Below are positions 55,932 through 64,000 of a DNA stretch of 64,000 bases, piece by piece. The notes under the pieces were generated by a model. That model saw nothing but the letters and a program-made list of their open reading frames with translations. It was not told the origin of the DNA and searched no databases. This DNA comes from Stemphylium vesicarium (lineage: Eukaryota; Ascomycota; Dothideomycetes; Pleosporales; Pleosporaceae). Within the stretch, counting starts at the first letter, position 1, and each line of letters begins with the position of its first letter. The position numbers were made by a program, and so were the translations under genes. Where the stretch lies: the NCBI GenBank assembly GCA_004380135.1, contig QXCR01000118.1:27927-91926 (forward strand). The letters are read 5' to 3'.

Positions 55932-58900
55932 TTAAGATTTCCTAGAAGTATAGAGTAGGGGCTTTAAGTACCGTCAGATCGCATGTTGACAGGTTGTGTG
56001 TAGTATTGATTGGAAGAGTTCCAGCCGAAGAGATTTCTTTGCCCTCTAAATACTCTTTATATTAGGGGGCTCAGGCGGCCTGCTGAAAGCTCATTTTCCC
56101 GGTGGATCGCCACATCAAATTGCGCGCGGGCACTGAAGAATATGCACTGTCTCGTTATTCCGGCCCAGGCGCACAAGCATCCCAAGCCCTAGAGCCAAGA
56201 GGAGACAAGCCTCCACAATCGGGGTGAGGTGTGGCATGCGTCAAGCGTCTGGATGGCGGGATAAGTCTGGGGAACTGCTCGAAAAGGCAAAGACTAGTGT
56301 ACGCCGCGTATTCCTTCCAGTCATCTGGTTGGTCGAGCCGTCACGAGCGAGCGTTTTGAAACATTCTTCCAGGGAACCGTTGTGGAGAGAAGGAGCGCAT
56401 GGGCGGAAAAATGGGTTTCCGTCCATCAGTGCAACGGAGTGAGTGCATGAAGGCGGAAATAATTCAGGACAGTTGGGGCGCTGCTTGCGTACGCACATGT
56501 GCAGAACCACACAACACGCTGAATCAACGAGGAGATCTTGGCATCTTCATCTATCTGCTACACATTTGCCCGGGATTACAAAGACGGTAATTACTAAACA
56601 ACGTGCACGAAAAAAATTGAAATGACATGCACGTATGTGTGGGCAGGGGGAGAGAGCTCAGAGGAGAGATGAGTGGTACCTTGTGGCTAGCGGCTTGGCA
56701 TCTAGATCTTTGTCGTCGTTCCTGCCCAAGCCTACCTAGGTACTTATCTCCGAGGACCCCGACTCCGCAATTCTCACCCCCTTCAAAACATGAACAACAT
56801 CTCGGGACGACCACCATAACGTTTGCCAAGACTTTGTCAGCTGTCAGACGGCTACGGGACCGCTGACAGCCGCTCTCATCATTGGGACGACGCGTCGGAA
56901 CTGGGTCAATGCGGGAGCCCGGCCGGCTTGTGCTCAGTACTCATCTCGCCTCACGAACGCGTCCTTCCTTCGGCCGAAAATCATGTCTTGGGCAGCTTTG
57001 ACAACAACACAAATTTATTCTTAGGTTAATGCGAACGTAGCTTGTGCGGCATCGCGTTGTTCGAAACAGAAAGACATAGCTACAGCTGCAATGTTCCACC
57101 AGATGTCTCATCTACAATGGATCCACCGAAGATAGTGCTTACTGTGCAAGGATCCAGGGCATCAAAGTTTATTTGTTTCAACAATTCCTCGGGTCTCCAT
57201 GGCTCGGACCCGTTTTCTTTTCTTTTCTTTTCGCACTCGTCAACGGGCACAGCTTGCTCGCGCCGCAATCGGCCTTCGCTCGTCTTTCGCAGCTTGCCAA
57301 GGGGCCGACACATGAGTACATGCGATACACCTTTCGAAATGCGCACACATGAGAAAGATTGTAAAGTAGGAAAGGGTGTCACCTGAGGGCGCGGACTTCA
57401 TTCATTTTTTCCAGGGGAGACTTCTGCCCATGTGTTTCTCAGAAGAAGCTTTTGGACCGGCACACGAACACATGAAAGCAGTGTAAGCGACTTTCTCATT
57501 GACTTTTTTTAAAGCAAAGGGTGTAGTAAGTCAGGAACAAAGGCGGTAAGGTAGACGGTTATATATGCTACTGGAATTAGCGAGAGCAACACATCGCCAT
57601 CATGTTTTTGTGTCATCCGGGTTTTTAGAGTTAAGGGCAGATACAATCATACATCTGTGATCTCTTGTATTTAATGGGGCTTTCCAAACTCGACTCAGGC
57701 TATACCAGACCCCACCGGGCTTGTTTTTTCGGAGTCGGACTTTTCTAGTAATTTGGCAAAGAAGGAGAGCTGTGGAAGGTGATATCTCATACACGGTTGC
57801 CAAAACGTTCGGTCTCTTTTGCGATCGTATACCGTAGCATTCGGTCCACACACGCTCATCCTCACCAGGCTGTCTCTTTTTCGACAACACTCATGTTAAC
57901 TGTCTCGTTGTATTTTCATGTTACACCGGAGCAAAAGCACGAAAGAAGACCATCGGGCTGTCGTTGCTGATTTTATCACATTGACGCGGCGAACGAAAAC
58001 AGCCGAAAGACGGCAAGCATGCGTCCCTCCGTGTGCGATTTAGGAGTGGTATCGGGTTCTCCGGACGATCATCGTTGTTGGATTTAGACTTGCGAGACGA
58101 TGGTACGAAAAGAACATCATCCGACAGTTTCGGCGTTTTTATTTCTTTTGTCAGGGCTGTAGGGGCCGAAAAGTGGAACATCTAGAAGGCCAACAATACT
58201 CCCGAGATATGACCCCAAACAAAGGTTCCAACACAGGCACATTAACACATGATGTGCGACTTTTTTTTGTAATGGTGTGAGGAGAGGGGGAGGACTGCGC
58301 TGTCATTGTATAACTACAAAGGAGAGCAGCTATATACATGTGTGGGATGATAAAGTGTGGTAGCGATAGCCGTACCTAACTTGTACCGGAGTGAATCTTG
58401 GCAAGGTCCAAACCATTACATTTTTCACTCTGAGTGTGGAGAGAGAAGCAGCGTGGAAATCTGAGCTGATTCAAAAGCCTTTTCCATGACAACAGCAGAT
58501 TTCGATTTTCGAGTCTTCTAGCATAGCTAACCAGAAGCGGGGAAGACGACACTGACTTCTTGCTCTTGGTATTTCAGAAACCCGCGCACAACAGCGTTCG
58601 CACACGCTCATGTCTTCGATATGTACTAGATTTTGATTGATGTGCTCGCAAGGATGAGGACGTCATGTAAAAGTTGAAGTGGTGTTTTTTCTTCAAGTAG
58701 TGTTGTCTCAAGATTGCCTTTGTCATGTGTAGTCGAAGTCAGAAAGGCGAAGACATTAGATCGTTTAGTCTGATTTTTGATAGCACAGAGAGAAAAGAGG
58801 GAACCACCGGAAAACATGATACGTTTCACGGCAGTTTTTGGTGTAAGAGCTTTAGGGTAGTGGTGAAGAAGTAGGAACAGTACAACCGAACGAAGCTTTT

Positions 58901-59066
58901 ATACCCGTCATCCTCGAAACTCAAGATGAGATGTGGTCACGATTTCCGGCCGAGCAGACTCAGCGTACCGAGCATCGTCGCCCCTTGTTCAAATCATGAT
59001 TATCGAGCATCACACCAAATATCTCATCACTTTCCTACGACCCGTTTTCTCCCCATCGCCTCCCCT
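55932..59066. other. 3.1-kb region with no recognised gene
   Basis: The longest empty stretch. It begins with the polygalacturonase promoter. Many short frames occur on both strands (for example 56551-56829 -, 57080-57382 -, 57600-57890 -, 58626-58829 -), without domains or splice signals. A CTTTT-type simple repeat lies near 57218-57232. It could contain a noncoding transcript, but I see no evidence for one. Confidence 0.4.
56055..56061 (-). promoter_or_regulatory. TATA box of the polygalacturonase gene
   Basis: TATAAAG on the coding strand about 125 bp before the ATG. Confidence 0.4.
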
Positions 59067-59543
59067 TTACAGAAACAGTCCAATCAACCCAGCCACAACG
59101 CCCCACCCACCATTTCCCACCCTCCCCGCAGCACCCGTCTCCACCGGTACAGCAACCTCCCTCGTCGTACTCAGCGCGCTCCCCGTCGTCGTCGACGTCG
59201 TTAAAGTTTCAACAGTCTGTGTCGAACTCAGCGAAATCTTAGAGGTCGAGACAAATGTGGACGTGTAACCGCTGCCGCTGCCAGCGGTGTTGCTCTGCGC
59301 TTCATCCACTCCATCGGGGCGAGGTTTAGGCCGCGGCGCGGGCCGCGGTGCAGGTCTTCCACCTCCACCTCCACCTCCGCCCCCGCCCAGTGCGATGGGG
59401 TGGTGGGGTGCTAGGGGGATGGCGGTGTGGGGGTAGGGGTTGTGTGGTGAACAAGACGAATCAGGAGAAGGGTTGGCTGGGATGGATGCGTATGTGGTTG
59501 TGAGGAGGAGGGTGGCCAGAAAAGTGAGGGTGTGGGGTAGCAT
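59067..59543 (-). CDS. Small GPI-anchor-like secreted protein
   Basis: A start at 59543 (MLPHTLTFLATLLLTTTYAS) gives 158 residues; longer in-frame sequence upstream is not expected in a secreted protein. Features in order: signal peptide, a Pro-rich stretch, ten glycines in a row followed by an Arg/Pro-rich run (RPAPRPAPRPKPRPD), a Ser/Thr-rich region (TSTFVSTSKISLSS), and a C-terminus ending GNGGWGVVAGLIGLFL, a typical hydrophobic GPI-anchor signal with GAAGR just before it as a possible attachment region. I infer a wall-bound glycoprotein; no family recognised. Confidence 0.6.
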   Translation of the reverse strand: MLPHTLTFLATLLLTTTYASIPANPSPDSSCSPHNPYPHTAIPLAPHHPIALGGGGGGGGGGRPAPRPAPRPKPRPDGVDEAQSNTAGSGSGYTSTFVSTSKISLSSTQTVETLTTSTTTGSALSTTREVAVPVETGAAGRVGNGGWGVVAGLIGLFL

Positions 59544-60056
59544 CGTTGTGTGCTTTGGCCGGAATGGTTGGAAGAAAGTATGTGGAGATATGGGGGTATG
59601 CTGGAAGGGTATCGCTTTCGCTGGAGCTGACAGTGAAAAAGACAGCTTCTCTTCAGCGATGCGTGAGGCAGATAAAGATCCGAACCCACCCAACGGCCTC
59701 ATGACAACCTAGAGAGGTATATGATGCACCATCGCACTTCTTCCCTCCGACTGTGCTTGGCGATAAGGTTATCCTTATCGCTGGGCATTGCCCATCTATT
59801 TGCGATGATGGCAAAGTAGCTCGCCTCGAACACAGGGCTCAGCCATGCCCGTCAGCTTGATGACCAGCTTCGCTATTAGCGATTCGCGATTCGCGAAATC
59901 GGAAACCTGGAATAGGCGACCGCATCATCGGGGCGTACGCTTATCTTTGGCGCTACTACTGTGTGATAAGAGTGGGAGGACCTGCGTACACAGCAGTCTC
60001 ACCCATCTCACACAGCCACAACCAAAGCCACAGACATCCAAGAACGTCATCCGTCA
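59544..60056. other. Spacer between two GPI-anchor-like genes
   Basis: About 510 bp; no gene seen. Confidence 0.4.
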
Positions 60057-60611
60057 TTACAGAACCGCCAACATCAATCCCCCAAAAACATACCCTCCTA
60101 GTTCTAACCCCCCTAACCTATTATCTTGTACAACTACATCTCCTCTTATCCTCCCCGCTGCCCCACTAGCCATCGGCGCTTTCGCACCTCCCTGACTACC
60201 ATCAGCGCCCGTCCCCGTTGCAGCCGTCGTCGTAGCGATAGGAACCCAATCTGTCAAATACCCCGTCCCGATACGAATTAGCTCCATGCTAGACTCAGGG
60301 GCGCCCGTCGTACTCGTTGTTTCAGTCGCTGAACCCGCACCCGCACTTGTCGTCGACTTTGTAGTTATGAGATCAATCCCATCATCGTTGTTGTTATTCT
60401 CGTTATCGCTGGGTACATCAGGCACAGGGACGTCAGTGAGGTCGGGGCGATCAGCTGGTTTAGGCGGTAAGGGATCCGGGCCTGATATGGGGTCTGGTAT
60501 GGGGTTGGGCCGTGGTGCGATGGGGACGGAGGGGGGACGGAATATAGACCATGCGTTTGTGGGTTGGAGGAGGGTTGTCGATAGGAGGAGGAAGACGGGG
60601 ATGATGTGCAT
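60057..60611 (-). CDS. Second small GPI-anchor-like secreted protein
   Basis: Signal peptide MHIIPVFLLLSTTLLQPTNA from the start at 60611, then a Pro-rich segment (APRPNPIPDPISGPDPLPPK), an Asn/Asp stretch, a Ser/Thr-rich section and a hydrophobic C-terminus GGLELGGYVFGGLMLAVL. It shares the GAAGR motif and general plan (Pro-rich head, Ser/Thr section, GPI-like tail) with the protein at 59067-59543, so the pair looks like a tandem duplication that has diverged. 184 residues, one exon. Confidence 0.6.
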   Translation of the reverse strand: MHIIPVFLLLSTTLLQPTNAWSIFRPPSVPIAPRPNPIPDPISGPDPLPPKPADRPDLTDVPVPDVPSDNENNNNDDGIDLITTKSTTSAGAGSATETTSTTGAPESSMELIRIGTGYLTDWVPIATTTAATGTGADGSQGGAKAPMASGAAGRIRGDVVVQDNRLGGLELGGYVFGGLMLAVL

Positions 60612-61158
60612 TGTGGAGGTGGAGGAGAGAGAGGGAGATGCTTGGGAGATCTGAGGCTTGGTTGGCTGATCGAGGAGAAGAGGTGGAAGGAAGAGGTGGA
60701 ATGAGGATATCTAAAAAGATTGAAGCAGAGAGCTTGCAGACGTTTTGACGTCTATCTAGCCCACAGCACTGAAAACGGAGACGCAGCAGGAAAACGATCA
60801 TCAACAAGATACCTAGTACCTCTTTGTTCTCGTACTTTTGCAAGGCCAGCCACCTTGCAATCCATGTTGGCGTAGAGGAAAATCCCCCCATATTGTGTGG
60901 GGATTTAGGCGCCCAAGGCATATTTGGGGGTGCAGTTTGTTTCAGCTTGTTGCAATTCAGGCACGCAACCAGTCCAACCATTAGCAGCACTTTGAGGTCT
61001 GCGCCGCTGTTGTCAAAGGATAAATAGCGTGGCGTGGTGTGGAGCGATGCGATGGACTGCGCCGCTGGGTAGAACGCGCATAACAGTACGAAGATGGCAT
61101 GACATGAATGCGTGTGAGCTATGTGGCTGTGATGAGGCTCTTGGCGTTGTTCTGTGGA
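60612..61158. other. Spacer before the transposon
   Basis: Promoter of the second GPI-like gene and sequence up to the transposon insertion. No gene called. Confidence 0.4.
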
Positions 61159-61160
61159 TA

Positions 61161-61212
61161 CCGTGCCCGTGAGCGTTACGCCCAGAGTCGCGTAACGCCC
61201 GGCAAACACCAA
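61161..61212 (+). repeat. Left terminal inverted repeat of the Fot1-type element
   Basis: 52 bp, pairing with 63228-63279 with four mismatches. Confidence 0.9.
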
Positions 61213-61258
61213 AACGCCAGATAAGCCACCAACTTCAACGCGTCGTAACTCCACCAAT

Positions 61259-63127
61259 ATGGCACCAGTTGATGATGCGCTTACAGCAATCGAATCGCTT
61301 AAATTATGAGAGTAATTTACGTATTAATTAATTGCTAGTTAGTTTGGTGTAAGCAGAACTACATTAAGCCGAAGACACTAGGGCCGTCAGCGCCCACAGC
61401 AAGCCAAACACTACGACCAACAGAAACTCGGCCCACAACAAGAGCTAGAGCTCGTACAGTACATCAACAGTCTCACAGGAAGAGCACTGCCTCCTACGAG
61501 AGAGATGATACGACGTTACACATCGTCGATAGCCACAGAGCCCGTGAGCGATGCTTGGGTTACGCGCTTTCTCGGCCGACACAGCGACCAGCTTGTCTCT
61601 CGATGGACCACTGCTATGGACGCCAATCGCCACAAAGCTGACTCAAAGGAGAAGTACGAGGCCTACTTCAAGCTGCTGCACGGCAAAATAGCCGAGTATG
61701 GTATAGAACCGCGTCACACGTACAATATGGACGAGAAGGGCTTTATGCTAGGTGTACTAGGACGCTCAAAGCGAGTATTCAGTCGTCGCTCGTATGAGAA
61801 GAAGGAGGTAACAGCGGCTCTGCAGGATGGCTCTCGTAACTGGATCACAGTTATAGCAGCTATCTGCGCTGATGGGGAGGCTCTACCGCCAGGTCTTATC
61901 TACTCGTCGGCGAACAGCTCAATAAGGTCAGCGTGGGTGAGCTCTATCGAAGCCGGACAGCATGACGTCTTTGTAGCATCATCACCATCTGGCTGGACGA
62001 ATAACGACATCGGTCTAGCGTGGCTCGAGCAGGTATTTGATCACTGTACGAAGCAGAAAGCCTGTCGCGGGAGAGACTAGCGTCTTATTATACTCGACGG
62101 CCACGGCAGTCACGTCACGCCAGATTTTCTTGACTACTGCGACTCCCACCGTATACTACTAGCTATATTTCCACCTCACTCTACCCATACGCTGCAGCCG
62201 CTCGACGTAGTGCTGTTCAAGCCACTCTCAACCGCGTACTCAGCTGCGCTCTCAGACCACCTCCACAAGAGCCAGGGACTGCTTCCAATTAAGAAAGGAG
62301 ACTTCTTCTCACTACTATGGAGTGCGTGGCAGTCAGCTTTTAAGACAGAGACAGTTCTCAAGTCGTTTGAAGCTACTGGTATATGGCCTATGGAGCCAGA
62401 GCGTATACTCGAGAGATTTACCCACACACCGCCAGAAGACAGCCGCAGCTCACCGTCGAGTCTCTCTGACTCTGAATTGAGAAAGATGGACCAGTTAGTC
62501 CGTACTGCTGTAGCCGACAGCCAGTCAGTAGAGTCAAAGAAGCTGAGTCTTAAACTCCATCACCTCTCTGTCCAGAACCAGCTACTCCACCATGAACTCA
62601 ACGGGGTAAAAGAGGCTATCACTACTAAGAAGAGGCATAAGAAGCATAGTAAGTTTCTCGACCTGCAGCAGAGACAGGAGTACCACAGTGGTGCAGTTTT
62701 CTGGTCGCCACGGAAGATCAGAGAAGCACGTGCTCGTGAGAGAGTGAAACAGCAGGAAGAGCACGAGAAGCAGCTTGCAAAAGCTAACAAGAAGGTGCTT
62801 CAAGCTGCTGCTAAGCTGCTCCGGTAATAGGAGGCGGAAGAGAGACGTGTGGCGAGAGAGGCAGCCAAGGTAAGGAGGGAGAAGGAGAGAGCGGAAAAAG
62901 CTGCTGCTCGAGCAGCCCGGACTGGAGCCCAAGCCACCAAAAGAGCATCTCAAACCACCCAGAATAGGAAGCGCAAAGCTCTAGCAGTACCTCTGTCACG
63001 TACTAAGCGCCAGAAACGTGGTGGTCGCTCTACAGCTACCGCGGCGTCCACAGAGGCTGCACTAGCTGCTCCACCTAAAACTAGCCCACGTGGCCGTACT
63101 ATCAAAACTCTAAGTAAATATAGATAG
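61259..63127 (+). pseudogene. Fot1/pogo-type transposase with eight premature stops
   Basis: From ATG 61259 (MAPVDDALTAIESLKL) the same frame runs 622 codons to the last stop at 63125-63127. Stops interrupt at 61307, 61313, 61325, 61340, 61379, 62078, 62825 and 62828; no frame change is needed anywhere. The N-terminus reads as a helix-turn-helix/CENP-B-type DNA-binding region (FGVSRTTLSRRH, then LGPQQELELVQYINSL and DAWVTRFLGRH). The DDE catalytic domain follows: first Asp in HTYNMDEKGFML, second in IILDGHGSHVTPDF, third in HTLQPLDVVLFKPL, 35 residues after the second, as in Fot1. The C-terminal part is basic and coiled-coil-like (KRHKKHSKFLD, ARERVKQQEEHEK). Stops of the types TAA and TAG dominate, as expected when CAA, CAG or TGG codons suffer C-to-T or G-to-A changes. 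The element cannot make transposase. Confidence 0.88.
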
Positions 63128-63227
63128 TACAAATTATTCGTAAGCCTCTATTTACTACTATACTATAATATCTTGTATATATAGCTAACGTGGGTGGCTC
63201 TACGGCCTCATTTTTGTAGTGGTGAAA

Positions 63228-63279
63228 TTGGTGTTCGCCGGGCGTTACGCGACTCTGGGCGTCACGGGCACGGGCACGG
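63228..63279 (-). repeat. Right terminal inverted repeat of the Fot1-type element
   Basis: Reverse complement matches the left end over 52 bp with four mismatches. Confidence 0.9.
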
Positions 63280-63281
63280 TA

Positions 63282-64000
63282 CCGTACCGTGTCCGTGTAC
63301 CCAATGCACAGATTCAACGAATGCACGCCCTGCAGTACCTTGCAAAACCGCCCTCACCCTTTGCGTAAGCGATGGTTCTGTAGGACTGGATCTTCCTTCT
63401 TAGTCGCAGCCAACCACAGAGTGCGGAGACCTACTAGCTCAAAACGACCTAGCTCGCAATCGCAAGCTACTTTTTGTATACAAAACAGGTCTAATTAGTT
63501 AGTGCAATACTATACCCTTTACACATAACACGAAATTACACGGTGCTATAATTAGATGACTTGTTGTAATTTTAGTCCGCTCTTAATAGCATATCCTTAA
63601 GCGTACATTCTAAGTCAGCGTCTGCTCACTCTGCTTCCCACTGTTCTAAAACTGCCAAGGATGACTAAAGACCGGTATGACCAGCTTTAAGCACTCGCTG
63701 ATATGTTACAAGCAACAAGCAAAGACCCCTCCCTGTCGAAGGATGCGAGGTTGAAGGCCAACCGTCGCACGAAATGGAAAGTCATGATCAGCGCGGGGCG
63801 CATGATCACGTGACGGACATCCCGCCAAGACCGGCCCTCCCAGGGATGGCAGGGCGCCTAGGGATGTCAACCACCACAACCACCACAGACATCCCCGGGA
63901 TGGCAGTGATGGCAGTGATGGCAATGGACTCAGCGATGAGGATATAAGGATGGAAAGGTTTCATTGTTTCTCTCGTTGTGGTCAACTCTCATAGTTACAT
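63282..64000. other. Right-edge region, no gene called
   Basis: AT-rich stretch around 63480-63620, then GC-rich DNA with a small tandem repeat (63901-63927) and a TATA-like ATATAAGG near 63936. A gene may start just beyond the edge. Confidence 0.4.
63901..63927. repeat. Three imperfect 9-bp tandem repeats
   Basis: TGGCAGTGA repeated twice and once more as TGGCAATGG. Confidence 0.7.

Larger units (their letters stand above)
61161..63279 (+). mobile_element. Fot1/pogo-type DNA transposon with RIP-like damage
   Basis: A complete element of 2119 bp. The 52-bp terminal inverted repeats (61161-61212 and 63228-63279) differ at four positions and start CCGTGCCCGTG. TA flanks each end (61159-61160 and 63280-63281), the target duplication of this superfamily. 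Between them is one transposase frame from about 61259 to 63127, interrupted by stop codons but never shifted. Orientation follows the transposase. Confidence 0.9.

Noticed and set aside
56551..58829. Several short frames in the 3.1-kb gap
   Set aside because: None longer than about 115 codons, overlapping on both strands, no domain or splice evidence.

Overview
The window is nuclear DNA of a filamentous ascomycete, most likely a plant-associated Dothideomycete of Pleosporales type. The evidence is short (about 50-70 bp) GT-AG introns, many secreted plant-wall enzymes, a HET-domain protein, a PTH11/rhodopsin-like receptor, and stop-riddled sequences that look like repeat-induced point mutation (RIP), a Pezizomycotina process. 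The lineage is inferred from gene content only. I saw no tRNA, rRNA, CRISPR array or telomeric repeat.

Layout, left to right. 0-6.9 kb: a Cys/Ser/Thr-rich secreted protein running off the left edge (-), an F-box-like acidic protein (+) and an alcohol-oxidase-type GMC oxidoreductase (+). 7-14 kb: a decayed copy of the membrane part of a GT90 glycosyltransferase, a frameshifted aspartic-protease-like surface protein (-), and the intact GT90 gene (+). 14-18.8 kb: a drug/metabolite transporter (-), a pectinesterase (-) and a CHORD-like zinc protein (+). 19.7-27.7 kb: a hAT-type MITE, an amidase pseudogene, a pectate lyase, a cutinase and a scytalone-dehydratase-like pseudogene. 28.6-38 kb: a Dal5-type MFS permease, a rhodopsin-domain membrane protein, an aldoxime dehydratase and a HET protein. 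38.6-51 kb: a 1143-residue putative mitochondrial protein, a Pho89-type phosphate permease, an unknown protein and a C2H2 zinc-finger protein. 52.7-56 kb: a ruined sugar-transporter gene beside a polygalacturonase. 59-60.6 kb: two GPI-anchor-like wall proteins. 61.2-63.3 kb: a complete but RIP-like Fot1/pogo DNA transposon.

Functionally, pectinesterase, pectate lyase, polygalacturonase and cutinase together would demethylate and cleave pectin and open the cuticle. All four have a TATA-like box 60-130 bp before the start codon, as expected of strongly inducible secreted enzymes. The sugar transporter next to the polygalacturonase would fit uptake of pectin breakdown products, but it is broken here.

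About six coding units are decayed. In the transposon, the amidase and the scytalone-dehydratase-like gene the reading frame is preserved across most or all of the unit and interrupted by point stops, so RIP or RIP leakage is the leading hypothesis; it remains an inference. I found no clearly new multi-gene system. The most unusual signals are the exon-duplicated Cys module at the left edge, the GT90 half-copy, the MITE with a perfect 8-bp target duplication, and the stop-filled Fot1 element.
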